DNA of 64,000 nt. Origin: Paulownia fortunei. Lineage: Eukaryota; Streptophyta; Magnoliopsida; Lamiales; Paulowniaceae. The stretch is taken from contig CM033106.1 of NCBI GenBank assembly GCA_019321725.1, positions 21,636,965-21,700,964 of the forward strand. The letters are read 5' to 3'. Positions within the stretch are counted from its first letter, which is position 1. Each line of letters begins with the position of its first letter. Of this stretch, positions 1 through 11,810 are shown in pieces. Below the pieces are notes generated by a model, which saw only the letters and a list, made by a program, of their open reading frames with translations, was not told where the DNA came from and ran no database searches. A program made the translations under genes and the position numbers.

Positions 1-641
1 TGAATATTTGTATCAATTCAATTCTTGATTTATTTTTTAAGTTGAGTTTTCTACATTGTTCTTAATGCTTTCAATTACTTGGCCACTAATTGAATGATTT
101 AGTAATCATATTGACCTGGGAGGTGATATATGTGTCTAGTTCTATGTGTAGAAAACTATAAATTGTATGTAAGATAGGAATATACTTGCATGGTTTGTGT
201 AGTCTTGTTAAAGATCCATAGAACCTAATGAATTGTTGATTGTTGTAATTCACATAGGAATATAGTGGGTTCGCAATTGATGGAATTTTCGATAGACATT
301 GTGAGAGGCTAGTGAATAATTTAAGGATTTTTGATTATCACTTGAGAAATAAATTAAAATTGATAAAATGAATTATTCAATTCGGACTAATTATGGTGAA
401 ATCATAACCCTAGGTCTTTTAAGTTAGTGAATTTCATCTTTAAATACTTTTGATTATTAGTTTAGTTTAGTGAGATTTAATTTATAGTCATCAACACATT
501 CTTTCATTTTTTCAAATAAAATTTGAATTAATAAATTTTTGGTACTTAATAATTCAACAGTCCTCGTAGGAACGATAATTATTCATCATTTTATTACTTG
601 TTAACGATAACGTGCACTTACGTTCATGAATTTTCACAAGA
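1..641 (+). repeat. Athila-type 5' LTR, 3' portion
   Basis: This is the right-hand part of the 5' LTR; window base 1 aligns with 4238 of the 3' LTR, that is LTR position about 622. It ends CACAAGA just before the primer binding site; the aligned end of the 3' LTR reads TGCAATA, so the terminal CA seems mutated in both. The missing first 620 bases lie left of the window, apart from the 186-bp piece proposed to be at 53098-53283. Confidence 0.85.
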
Positions 642-647
642 AGTTTT

Positions 648-668
648 TGGCGTCGCTGCCGGAGATTA
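648..668 (+). other. Primer binding site, tRNA-Asp type
   Basis: TGGCGTCGCTGCCGGAGA lies a few bases after the LTR end. It differs at a few bases from the TGGCGCCGTTGCCGGGGA complement of plant tRNA-Asp used by Athila-type elements. It sets the 5' boundary of the internal region. Confidence 0.8.
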
Positions 669-1375
669 TTTTATTTTGTTAATATCTATACCAAGTAACT
701 TTAATTTTAATTTTAATTTTTCTTGTATAATATTTTTCTTATTTTTATTTTTCTTTTATCGTTTGAGTGTGCCTTTATTTATAATCGCAGGTGTTTTCTT
801 ATGTGTGTGATATGAGCAGATAGTGGTAGATGAGATGGCATATAATTCATACCATTGATCAAGTGAATATGACATGACAAATCAAGCTTCAACTTAGGTC
901 TTTGAAATTAATCGAGAGAATGCCATTACTGCATTGACTGCTCATGTTGAAATCCTTTCTAAACAGGTGGAGAAATTTGTTGCAGCAACTATTATTCATT
1001 CACATGGCATGTGAGTCATATGGCAGTTTTCATGCAAGAACATAATACCAAGAGAGCAATCAATTTGCACCACCATGCGTCGAGCATGCTGAATATGGGT
1101 GGAATTACAATGAGCTGCAAAATTATCCTCTCTCTAACATTTATCAAGGATGGCCAAATCATTATAATGCTTCATAGAGAAATGATGAGAATATGATGTG
1201 GCATGCATCTAGTTACCCACCATTAGAGAAGAAGTGAAGCCTTGAAGAAGCATTAGCTCAATTCAAACGTACTACGAATCGAATCTTGTTGCGAACTGAA
1301 CTTAGTAATCTATCACAACAGATAATTTTTCTTGATGAAGCAATGACTCAATTAGCAAACACTTAGAGCCAATTC

Positions 1376-1870
1376 ATGTTGGTACCCACAACTGATGTCC
1401 AATATCCATCATCACAACTTCAAAACTCGGAGATCCAAATTTGTGAGATGGATAACATATTTCCAACAAGACATCAAGAAAATTTGTCTTACACACCTAA
1501 GGCAAATAGAGTGGGAGAAGAACATTGTGATGTAAGTTTGCTAAGTGATGAAGAGATTGAAACTATCTTGTGGATTGAAAAAGTGATGAAATATGAACAA
1601 GTGGTATCAACACAAATACCTCTAGCGGAGAATGGAGAAGATCAAGAAATTTTTCATCCAAGCGTATCTCAAGAGCCATCACTCGAAGTTTCTTATCCCC
1701 ATCTTGTACAAAATAACAAACCTATATCAAGTGTTGTGGAGGATGATATGGGGATCTTATCGCACGAGTATGAATTGGAGGATCACGAGTTGGGAGATTG
1801 CTCATTAAAGCATTCTATAGCAGAAAATAAGGTGTATTTGAGGATGTTGACAAATCTATTATCCATATAG
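1376..1870 (+). pseudogene. Hypothetical internal ORF of the Athila-type element, function unknown
   Basis: An open frame of 164 codons, rich in Glu, Ser and Asp, is the longest in the internal region. Residues around 45-75 are acidic. I see no zinc knuckle, protease or other recognisable domain. Upstream at about 880-1375, other frames look like eroded coding sequence with Gln- and Asn-rich stretches, so the ORF may be what is left of a gag-like or element-specific protein. The start codon is only the first ATG in the frame. It may not be translated. Confidence 0.3.
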
Positions 1871-2123
1871 ATTTCATCATCCCTGAAATTGAAAAGGACA
1901 AAGATATCTCTTTCACACAAAGAGAACTATTTTTGGTCATCGGGTATGCACTCATCAATGTACAAAAGACACATGATCCAATACCGAATTATGCTCACTA
2001 TGCTTATCTTTGGGGATCACCTACACTTCTTGAGCATACAAAGGCATGGCATGAAAAATACTTATTTTTAGATCCCAATTGAGCAAGGATAAAGTCCGAT
2101 TGAAAACTATAAATTAAGCGCTT

Positions 2124-2141
2124 CTTGGGAGGCAACCCAAG
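2124..2141 (+). repeat. Short hairpin CTTGGG-AGGCAA-CCCAAG
   Basis: CTTGGGAGGCAACCCAAG is a perfect 6-bp stem with a 6-base loop, just after the coding-like part. I recognise this kind of motif from the 3' half of Athila/Calypso-like elements. Its role is unknown. Confidence 0.6.
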
Positions 2142-2395
2142 TGTTTTATATTTTTTTTATTATTTAGTTGTTTAATATTCAATTTTTTTTTATTTTAGTT
2201 TGATGATTTTTTTTGTTTGTTTTATTTCAGAATCCAACTCAAGTTTGGGGGCGAATTCATAAAATAAGTAATGATATGTCACCAACTAATGAATACATGT
2301 TCATCAATATTCTTGAAGAGAATGATGATGAAGTTGATGAGAATTAACACTACCTTCATTTAGGGAAGTCTTCTATGCCTTATCTTGTTTTATTT

Positions 2396-2434
2396 AACAT
2401 TGAGGACAATGTTAGTTATAAGTTTTGGGGGTGG
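2396..2434 (+). repeat. Inverted repeat followed by a polypurine-tract-like run
   Basis: AACATTGAGGACAATGTT (2396-2413) is a 7-bp stem with a 4-base loop, followed at 2421-2434 by a G-rich run resembling a polypurine tract. Similar G-rich runs occur at 2241-2252 and 3001-3012, before the real tract next to the 3' LTR. The arrangement is typical of Athila-type 3' untranslated regions. Confidence 0.6.
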
Positions 2435-3601
2435 ATGTATGTGCTTCATTTGACTTTGTTTTTGTTTATGTGCTTGCTTGACTCTTGTGGTAATTTTTAC
2501 CTTTCTTGTAATCCTTTAGCATATTAAGTACATAGCCTTGAACATTTGAATTTTTTGCTTGCTTAGAAAAAGTTTATGTAAACTCGATATTTTTTTTGCG
2601 ATCTCATATAATTTTAGAACTTGTTTGATTGTCACTCGAGGTGAAATCTTAGGTTACATAACATTAAGGAAGTGATTTAGGCTATTTTTGGACCGTTTGA
2701 ACCTTTCAAGTCATCCTATTTATGATGTATAATCCCTAGTGTCCCCCATTGAGCCTATTTAACTATTTTCTTTGTCACCTTACAAATCAATCTTAGTCAA
2801 AGAATTGAAACAAACTATTTATCTTATATATTACCCCACACTTAACTCATTGCTATTCTAGTAACATCATTTTGAGCATTGAAAGTGGTTTGAAAAAAAA
2901 AATAGCAAAGAGAGGCGGCGATTTGTACAGAACTTCCGAAAAAAAAAGTGTCAAGAAATATGAGAAAAGAGTGCAACACCCATTGTTCATAAAAATAAAT
3001 AATTTTGGGGGAGTATCACATCAAAGAAAAAGTAAAAAGAGAATATGTGAAAAAGGAGGAGTTTAACGAATAAAGTGGTATGACAAATCAAAAGAAAAAA
3101 GGTTCGTGAAGGTGTGAGACGAAGATGTGGCAGTGCTCCTCAACAAGGTTCTTGAATAGTTGTGTGCTATGAGTAATTTGAGCCACTATATTGTATTTTA
3201 TCCTACCATTACCTTAGCCACACATTACAAGCTTTCAAAGTCCTAATGATCCTTGATGTTGTGTTAATCTATATTAGTGGAGAGTGACCTGAAAAGCAAG
3301 CCTATGAAATTCTAAAAAATATAAATAAGAGATCAATAATTTTATTGTGAGTTTGCATAAACCAAACCGAGTAGGGAAAAGTTAAGTGCAAGAGTCTACA
3401 CACATAAACTCAAAGGATTTAAAGATGGCCTGGTGAATTTGGTACTTCAGTTGAAATCATGCATTTTAATAATATTTCGAGATTTCCTTCAGTTATGAAC
3501 TCAAAACGACTTTTGACCCCATTTAGTTAGTTGGTTGTGATCATCACTTATTATTTTACTTGTTTTATTTTTTTCTTTTGCTCGAGAACTAGCAAAATAT
3601 T

Positions 3602-3616
3602 AAGTTTGGAGGTATT
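3602..3616 (+). other. Polypurine tract of the Athila-type element
   Basis: AAGTTTGGAGGTATT directly precedes the TGATGAGTG start of the 3' LTR. It is the expected priming site for plus-strand DNA synthesis. Confidence 0.7.
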
Positions 3617-4875
3617 TGATGAGTGAAATTTATACTGATTAATTGAACACTATTTGCTTAACTTCTTGATTAGTTTTCGATATTTTTGTAAGTTTTATTA
3701 TCATTTTTAGTATTTATTTTGTAAATTTGAATATGAAAGAAGAATGTTACTTGAATGCACAAAAATCTACAGTCATCTTATATTTTTTCTTAAAAAATAA
3801 ATCGAACGATGAACAGTAGCGCCTAGGTGCTGCCGCTATTGGAAAATGGTGTTATTCTAGAATGTGCAGTGCTTAGGCTCTACCTGGCGGATAACTGAAG
3901 GCAAAATCATCATTTATCCCTCTTTAGGGCATCTCCCGTCAGATTTTGAAGATCCCAAAAGCCTCCAATTCAAATTTTGAGAGGGGAAGAGAGAGAGAGA
4001 AAAGAGAAAACAAGCCAAGAAAGAAGAAGGAAGAAGAGAAGAAGATGAGAGATTTTTTCCAAGAGTTGAGAAAAAAATATCTACAAGGGAAGAAACTCAT
4101 CCTCTTTCAAGTTTTATTTCATTTTCCTCTTTTTCTCATTAATTATTTTCATGGATATTATTAAGTTATCTTTTATTTTTACCATCGTGAACTAATTTAT
4201 TATTTTAGGGTTGTGATGTAATCTAATTATGATGATTTGAATATTTGTATCAATTCAATTCTTGATTTATTTTTTAAGTTGAGTTTTCTACATTGTTCTT
4301 AATGCTTTCAATTACTTGGCCACTAATTGAATGATTTGGTAATCATATTGACCTGGGAGGTGATATATGTGTCTAGTTCTATGTGTAGAAAACTATAAAT
4401 TATATTTAAGATAGGAATATACTTGCATGATTTGTGTAGTCTTGTTAAAGATCCATAGAACCTAATGAATTGTTGATTGTTGTAATTCACATAGGAATAT
4501 AGTGGGTTGATAATTGATGGTATTTTCGGTAGACCTTGGGACAGGCTAGTGAATAATTTTGGGATTCTCGACTATTACTTGAGAAATAAATTGAAATTGA
4601 GATGAATTATTCAATTCAGACTAATTAAAGTGAAATCATAACTATAGGTCTTTTAAGTTAGTGAATTTCATCTTCAAATATTTTTGATTATTAGTTTAGT
4701 TTAGTGAGATTTAGTTTATAATTATCAACACATTCTTCCATTTTTTCAAATAAAATTGGAGTTAATATAATTTCGGTACTTAATAATTCAATAGTCCTCG
4801 TGGGAGCGATACTTATTCATCACTTTATTACTTATTAACAATAACGTGCACTTGCATTCACAATTTTTTGCAATA
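3617..4875 (+). repeat. Athila-type 3' LTR (1259 bp)
   Basis: It starts TGATGAGTG after the purine tract and ends TGCAATA before the C1 gag. Its last 638 bases match window bases 1-641. Its first about 186 bases match the minus strand of 53283-53098 with about 11% differences by eye. A purine-rich stretch near 3980-4060 may belong to the R/U5 leader. Confidence 0.85.
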
Positions 4876-4880
4876 GCAGT
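4876..4880 (+). other. Right target-site duplication GCAGT of the Athila-type insertion
   Basis: GCAGT follows the LTR end and reads into copia gag (Ala-Val-Asn-Ala-Trp). The same pentamer flanks the start of the related LTR fragment on the minus strand at 53284-53288, again in the Glu-Ala-Val part of the copia gag. Confidence 0.65.
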
Positions 4881-7800
4881 CAATGCTTGGGAAACGTCGA
4901 TATCTTTTTATGAGCTTCATGAGAAACTTATCAACAAAGAAGCATTTATGCGTTTCTCCTCCACCTTGCCACTGTTCCTCCCAATCACCGCCAACGCCAC
5001 TACCACAAGCACAAAGAAACAATGGAGTCTATCTCAATCTTCATTTCTAAATGCATGGCTGCAAACTTATGCCCCTTGTGGTGATTGGTCTCCGGTGTCC
5101 GTATCTTGGCTACTATTAAACGTGTGGTGTTCAAGGCCATACTGCAAAAAAGTATCCTACATTTATCTTTACCACATTCGCAACATCTCAGGATCATCAC
5201 CCCTTGCCTCATCGTCCTTTAGCACTATTTTCTCCGGCCCCGTGGCAACCCCAAGCGCACTATGTTGGTGTCAACACCACCTACACTCCTACATGGCTCC
5301 TAGACACTGGGGCATCTCACCATGTCACCACCGACATGAGCAACCTATCTCTTTAAACTCCATATCATGGCACCAATAGCATTATGATTGGCTACGGCAC
5401 GGGTCTTCCAATCACCTACACCGGTTCCACTACCCTTCCCACTACCTCTTGTCCTTTTAAATTATCTAATGTTCTTTATGTACCTAGTATGAAAAAGAAT
5501 CTTATATCCATTTATCAATTTTGTTGCACTAATAATGCCTCTATTGAATTCTTACCAAATTCATTTCATGCAAAGGATCTTCGCACGGGGGTAATTCTTT
5601 TGAGGGGACCAACTAAAGATGGTGTTTATGAGTGGCTGATGCCTTCCTCCAAAGCATCATCTCAGTTAGTTGCTTTTCTAAGTGTCAAGACTACTCCGTC
5701 CAAGTGGCACTCTAGATTAGGTCATCCCGCATAAAGTGTATTTAAACATATTGTTTCTAATTTTTTGCGTCCGTTGTCAAGTACATTAGCTACAGTTTTT
5801 TCATGTGATGCATGTGACTGCAACAAAAGTCAAACTTCTATTCCTTGTATCTACTATTATTTCTTCCATCTACTTGAAGCGTTATTTATGATGTGTGGAC
5901 ATCCCCTAATTATTCTATTGATGGTTTTAAATACTATGTTATTGTTGATCACTTCACCAAATATATCTGGTATTATTCTTTTAAACAAAAATCCATGTAT
6001 ATGATGTCTTTGTTCACGTTAAATCTCTTATAGAAAAATAGTTTATACAATCCATGGTAACCCTCTACTTTAATAATGGAGAAGAATATCAAGCTCTCGA
6101 TAGATTCCTCTCCATAAATGGTGTATCCCATCTTACCATCCCACCACATACACTTGAACACAATGACCTTTCGGAATGACATCATTGTCACATTATTGAA
6201 ACATGTCATTCCCTCCTCACTCATGTATCTGTTCCACTCATTTTTTGGAATTATGCGTATGCCAGTGTCATCTATTTCATAAATCATCTACCTACCCCTA
6301 CCCTCCACATGTCCTCACTACATGAGAAGCTCTTTGAATTTTCCCCAAACTATTCCAAACTTCATGTATTCGGTTGTCTATGTTACCCATAGCTTTGTCC
6401 ATATTCATCTCACAAGCTTGATACTCAATCTGTTCTATGTGTCTTCTTAGGTTACTCCCTCACTCAAAGTGCCTATCTTTGCCTTGACCCAACCACCACC
6501 AAAATCTACACCTCTCGTTATGTCAAGTTTGTTGAATACATATTTCCATTCACTTCCCTCCAGAGTCATCTCAGTCATCTTGAGCCTAAAACCATCTCCA
6601 ATTGGCTCCCTCATGTCTCAATTGTTCCCACAACTATCAATGCACAGTCCAACACCCCGTGTGAGGCTCTTATCCAATAACAAGTACCGATTGACCGAAC
6701 ACCTCTATCCAAATAACCCAAACACCACCAGATCCTACCCAACTTCAATCCCAACCCAACTAGCTAATCAGACACCTCCAACAGATCAGCTAGATAACCC
6801 AACCAACCTAATACACCTAAATAACCCCAATCATATCAACCAAACCAAAAACACCCATATCATGACCACCCGAGCTAAAAATAATATTCATAAACCTATT
6901 TCAAAACTAAACTTAACTACCACCTTAACCCCCTCTACTGACTTTAAACCATCTATAGCCACTCAAGCCCTCAAAGATCCAAAATGGCATCGGGCTATGT
7001 CTGAAGAGTATGACTCACATGTTTGGAATGGCACATGGATGCTTGTTCCTGCCTCGTCTAGCACAAACCTTGTATAGTGTAGGTAGATTTTTCTTACTAA
7101 GCATCTTTCTAATAGTTCTATTAATAGGTACAAAGCACGCTTAGTGGTGAAAGGATTTTACCAATGCCCAGAAGTAGACTACCATAACACTTTTAGCTCG
7201 ATGATCAAGCACACCACCATGCAGCTCCTTGAGCGCCTTGCCATTAGTCTGGGTGGTGCTTATGTCAATTAGATGTCAACAATGCCTTTCTCTAATGACA
7301 TCTCATTGAGGCCATATATATGGCACTACTACCAGGCTTCATTGATTGCGATAACCTAATCAAGTGTGCAAACTTAGAAAGGTCATTTATGGTCTCAAAC
7401 AAGCACACGTGCTTGGTATCATGAGTTGTGTTAGTTCCTTGTTGTCTTCGGCTTCACCAACTCCCATGTCCATACATCTTTCTTTATCCTTAACACAAGT
7501 GGTAATCTTATTTTTCTTCTTGTCTATGTTGATGACATTATTATTACAGGCGACAATGATACTTTAGTCTAAAGGTTGATCTCTCTACTCGCCTAATAGT
7601 TCTCACTTAAGGATCTTGTACTCCTATCTTTCTTTCTTGGTATGGAGATCATTCCCATTTTCTCTGGGTTGTTGTTATCACAGAAACGGTATATCGAAGA
7701 TTTATGTGCTTAGACTAATATGACAAGTGCAAAACTAATAGCAACACCACTTTCTACCGAGCCTACGCTTACTCTATACTCTGGTACTGCCTTGACAGAC

Positions 7801-8430
7801 CCTACTGAGTTTTGTACTATTATTGGCAGTCTTCAATACCTATGTCTCACACAACTAGGCATCATCTTTACAGTGAATAATACTAAACCTTAGAATGCAG
7901 TAAAGAGATTCTATGTTACTTATGTGGCACCATTGATCATGATTTTGTTCTCTTTCATGATGTCTCTCTATCTCTTCATGCATTTTTAGATGCTAATTGG
8001 GCAGGCAACAAGGATGATTGCACCTCCACAAGTGCTTATATTGTGCATCTTGGACGCAACCCCATCTCGTGGTTCTCCAAGAAATAACATACAATTGCGT
8101 GGTCTTCTACTGAGGGTGAGTATAGGTCTGTCGTTGCCGCTGTTGTTGAGATTCGATAGGTATGCTCACTTCTTACTGAGCTTGATGTCCATGTTTCTGC
8201 CTCTCTAATCATCTATTGTGACAACACTGGAGCAAATCATCTTTGTTCTAATCCGATATTTTACTCACGCATGAAGCATGTTGCAATAGACTACTATTAC
8301 ATTAGTGCTCTTTATATCTCCCATATTTCCTTTGATGATCAACTAGTGAGTGCTCTTACCAAACCACTCCCCCAGACTCATTTTCATCTACTGAAGACCA
8401 AGATTGTAATCTCCAACAAAGCTCCATCTT
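4881..8430 (+). pseudogene. Copia element C1 gag-pol, right part, broken by stops and frameshifts
   Basis: The order is that of a Ty1/copia polyprotein. Gag C-terminal part: 4881-5000 (ETSISFYELHEKL). Degenerate CCHC knuckle: about 5110-5160 (CGVQGHTAKKY, last Cys now Tyr). Aspartic protease: DTGASHH near 5303. Pre-integrase: WHSRLGHPA near 5706. Integrase: about 5765-6440, with Cys pair CDAC and VDHFTKYIW. Reverse transcriptase: about 6960-7700, with YVDDIIITGD near 7520. RNase H: about 7980-8340, ending in a KHVAIDYYY-type motif and TKPLP. Several frame changes and internal stops mean no functional product. The N-terminal half is missing here because the Athila-type element interrupts gag; a fitting N-terminal half lies on the minus strand at 53289-53870. 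Confidence 0.85.
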
Positions 8431-8439
8431 GAGGGGGAA
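8431..8439 (+). other. Polypurine tract of copia C1
   Basis: GAGGGGGAA directly precedes the 3' LTR and follows the end of the RNase H frame, as expected for a copia element. Confidence 0.75.
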
Positions 8440-8649
8440 TTTTAGAGAAAATATTGTACATATTTTGTTAGTTTCTTATTTCTTTGATTTTGTATTTATT
8501 TGATTGATTATAGGATCAATCTAGATTTAGAATCTTTTGATTGATTTAAATTAGGATTAAAAACCTACGTAATTTGAATTATGTACTCTTGTATATATAT
8601 CAACTTCATCAATGGAAAAAATTAATCCAATAGTATTCTAATTTCTATA
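8440..8649 (+). repeat. Copia C1 3' LTR (about 210 bp)
   Basis: It starts TTTTAGAGAAAATATTG after the purine tract and ends TTTCTATA. It aligns over its length, with indels, to the minus strand of 54089-53885 (205 bp), which is followed there by a tRNA-Met-type primer binding site. The canonical TG and CA ends are mutated in both copies. The next five bases are TAACC. Confidence 0.8.
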
Positions 8650-8654
8650 TAACC
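8650..8654 (+). other. Right target-site duplication TAACC of copia C1
   Basis: TAACC follows the C1 3' LTR. The same pentamer, read on the minus strand, precedes the LTR at 54090-54094. The match supports both LTRs belonging to one insertion. Confidence 0.65.
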
Positions 8655-9551
8655 CTATTAGTCCCAAATGGTATGAAAGAGTTTAGAGAGGATGAATAGA
8701 CCTTTTAAAAATTTAAACTCTTTCAAAAAATTACTAATGTTGAATTTGTGCTTAACTTACAATGTTTAGTCCCCTAATTTTCAATTTCTAGTAAAATAAC
8801 TCTGGTAATTACTTGGCTACTTCAGTTTACTGAAGACTCAACTTAAAAACTTGAAAACAACTGAGTTAACTCCTTTTCAGATGGCAAGGATTCAGGCAGT
8901 TAGAGCGATTTTCATATTTTTGTTTAATGTCACACATGTAACTTGGATGTCTCATATGTCTTCTTTATTTTTTTTTTCAATTTCTATTAAAAATCTTTCT
9001 TAGTTTTTTTTGTTGCACATATTTCTCTCATTTTCAACTAGTGTAAACTGTTATTTCACTATTCTGTGCAGTCAGTCTGAAGTTTTTTGCAATATTTTTG
9101 TCCTTTTTGTACTGATGGCCTCGTATCTACAATGAATCCATTAATCTAGATTGTAGATTTTAATTAGCACAAGGTGACAAGTGTAAGTTGACTCTTTGAA
9201 GATAGTACCATATAATTTAAAGAAATACTGACTATATACCTCAAAGCTCATGTGGTTTTCCTTTCTCGCCACCTAGCCAATCTAACAACCTTTAATAATT
9301 TTGATTAAATAAAGAGAAACTGAAGATGATCATAACGATTTTCTACCATCTAAAAAACATCAACCAAGTCATCAATTTTCATTAGATATCACAAGTCATA
9401 TATTTAAACATCCAGCATAAATTTGAAATGGAGCAATTATGAGCACTTAAGTTGATTTCCATGTTAATCGTCTTTTATTTCTATTTCCTATCTTAGGAAG
9501 TCATGAAGATGGTGCAAATGCATTTTATTTTCCAACTAAAAAAAACCTGAT
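8655..9551. other. Anonymous AT-rich spacer, no gene seen
   Basis: No frame longer than a few dozen codons, no LTR end, no tRNA-like boxes. It is the sequence that originally lay to the right of the C1 insertion site and into which C3 inserted at its right end. If 19070-21163 belongs to a gypsy element that C3 interrupted, this could be eroded internal DNA of that element, but I see no protein motif to support this. Confidence 0.4.
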
Positions 9552-9556
9552 TAAAT
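9552..9556 (+). other. Left target-site duplication TAAAT of copia C3
   Basis: TAAAT directly before the 5' LTR; identical to 19070-19074 directly after the 3' LTR. Confidence 0.85.
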
Positions 9557-11795
9557 TATTAGAGTAGAATGCCTAGCGCCCTAATTAGATTGGATGTATT
9601 GTTCTCATTTTAGTTATAAAACAATCTTATTAGAATCATATTAATATAAAAGGCGCTTTCTTTATCTTCTGTCTTGCAATTTCTTTTTGCATATTAGATA
9701 AGGTCCTTAAACCAAATATATCTATGGGGCATGACAGCGTATATAATAGCGATCATGGAATATGTCTCTAAAGCTTTGGTCTTAAATAAATTTTGAGTCA
9801 AGGATTTTTGGGGATGGGATAATAAATAGCCCAATAGGCTCGCGCATACGATACATGCTCACATGAGGAGAATATCTCATTCCATAGACATTAGCATAGT
9901 AACGCACGTGTATCTATGTGGGTGCTTGTTTAGAGAACAAGTACACTGAACTAACCTACCAGAAATTCTTGGAAAATTCATTTGTCGAATTAAAAATCTC
10001 TATGTTACGATAGTGCATGACTAGTCCTTTGAATTGAGGCACCATAGTAATCTTATACGTGTCATGTCTTACTTTAATGTATTCTATGATTATATGATAA
10101 TCATAAATGGATTACGTTGGGTATTACATATATAAGTATGGAGATTAATGAGTGATCAACAAAAAATCTGTCACTTGTCTAGTAGAACAAATGAATATTC
10201 TATGTTTTCATAGTTCATAACTCTGAAATTCTTGGCCAAAGTATGATGAATGCCAGAATAAGGTTTCAGACGATTCGTCTAGAGTCACTTGAACTTTAAA
10301 TGGAATCACTGTTATAGAGTCAATTAGGGTTTTGACTTTTATCCATAGTTTAGACTCAATCGAGAGATTAGTTTATGGAAGGACCTTACGTGCATGTTAT
10401 TCGTAATTGTAATATGACCACTTGCTATTTCACCTAAGACTAGTTTGTCATGATTACTTGTTAGGTGTTTTCATAGATAAAGTGGGTATTCTTGGTTTTA
10501 AAGAGTTAATTATAAGTGAATTAATTAATTGGATTAAATAATGGGAATAATTATTATTCATAAGTTGCAAATATTGCAATCCTACTACTAGCTTAGTAGT
10601 GAACCTAAAGAGTCACATATAATTTGGAATAAATAATCTCTATTCTAAAATTAATCCAAAGAGTTGGATATAATTAATTAATTAGATTAATTAATTAAAG
10701 ATTAAATTAATTCAAATTAATTGAGTTAATTATCTAATTAAATAATAGAATCCTATTTTGAGTGAATTAATTAATTGATTGGATTAATTAATTAAACTTG
10801 GGCTAATTAATTAATTGAATTAATTAATGTGCTTGCTAAAGTCCAAGCTCAGGTTAAAAATGGTTCATTAATAGAAGAATTAAATTAAATAGAAAAAGTA
10901 GTTTTTCTTATTTAAATTGATATAAGATATCAATATTGAATTTATAGGATAGGTTCAATGTATTTGTATATCAAGATTGAATTTATGGGATAGATTCAAT
11001 GTATATGAAGGAGAGTAGGGTCAAAAATTGATGGCCAATTAGAGGCCACATTTTCGGCCATTAAAGATAAAATGAAGAGAGGGTTTTGGTATGATGTGAA
11101 TTTGGTTTGTTAGGAAAGTTAGACTTTCCAAACAACCAAATTAACATGTAGGGCTAATATTAGATTTTACCTAATTTTTGTAACCACCATATAAAATAAA
11201 TACTGAAGACAAAATTCCATAATTCCTCAACTCCAAAAATTGGCCACAAGCAAGAAAGAAAGAAAAATGTTATCTTCTTATCTTTTCTCATTTCCTTGGT
11301 TATTCAAATTTTCTAGTGCATTGTTCTTCTTCCACGAGTTGTATTAAGAATAATTAATTAAATATTACAAGTTGGATTAAGAATAATTAATAAAAAATAT
11401 TTAATCTTTGATTCCATCGGTTGGATTAAAGATTAGTGTCCACTCTCTTTTTAGGCTTGAAAAAGAAAACAAAGAACACTAGCAAGTTCTTTGCTTTTGG
11501 TTATTCTAGTCCAAGGTATGGACTTCTTTAGAAGGAGGACACATGGACTCCTTGGTGAGAGATTTTCTACATTCCTGCAATTGATTGCCTTGAGCCTTAC
11601 ATTGAATCGAAGAATTAGAAAAGGGTAACAAATTATATCGTCATTAAATTTATATTCTATTTATGGACTTGTTAGTAATGCCGATCATTAGAATTGCTAT
11701 GAAACTGGGGGTAATTCTATAAATGTTATTGCATCTTTTATTTTAAAAAATTTAATTTTCACTTCATTTACCCCTAGGTTATAGAGAACCCAATA
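9557..11795 (+). repeat. C3 5' LTR (2239 bp)
   Basis: It starts TATTAGAGTAGAATG (3' copy TGTTAGAG) and ends ACCCAATA (3' copy ACCCAACA). It contains an AT-rich stretch of short TTAATTAA-type repeats at about 10520-10830 and two copies of a 41-bp unit at 10926-11007. Confidence 0.92.
10926..11007 (+). repeat. Two tandem copies of a 41-bp unit in the C3 5' LTR
   Basis: Units 10926-10966 and 10967-11007 start GATATCAATATTGAA / TATATCAAGATTGAA. The 3' LTR has three copies at 18193-18315. Confidence 0.85.
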
Positions 11796-11796
11796 G

Positions 11797-11810
11797 TGGT
11801 ATCAGAGCCA
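11797..11810 (+). other. C3 primer binding site, initiator tRNA-Met type
   Basis: TGGTATCAGAGCCA lies one base after the 5' LTR and matches the plant initiator tRNA-Met complement used by most copia elements. Confidence 0.9.

Larger units (their letters stand above)
1..4875 (+). mobile_element. Athila-type Ty3/gypsy LTR retrotransposon derivative without pol (5' end outside window)
   Basis: The first 641 bases repeat at 4238-4875 with roughly 8% differences by eye, so they are the two LTRs. Between them lie an Asp-tRNA-type primer binding site, 2.97 kb of internal DNA and a purine tract just before the second LTR. The internal part keeps hairpins and G-rich tracts that I recognise from the 3' half of Athila/Calypso-like elements, but I find no protease, reverse transcriptase or integrase motif. 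It is therefore a non-autonomous derivative that would have depended on proteins supplied in trans. It sits inside the gag of copia element C1: its right end is followed by GCAGT and then C1 gag. The LTR is about 1259 bp (3' copy). Confidence 0.85.

Noticed and set aside
598..810. 70-codon open frame at the Athila LTR end
   Set aside because: It runs across the LTR boundary and primer site with Phe- and Asn-rich translation typical of AT-rich DNA; not a gene.
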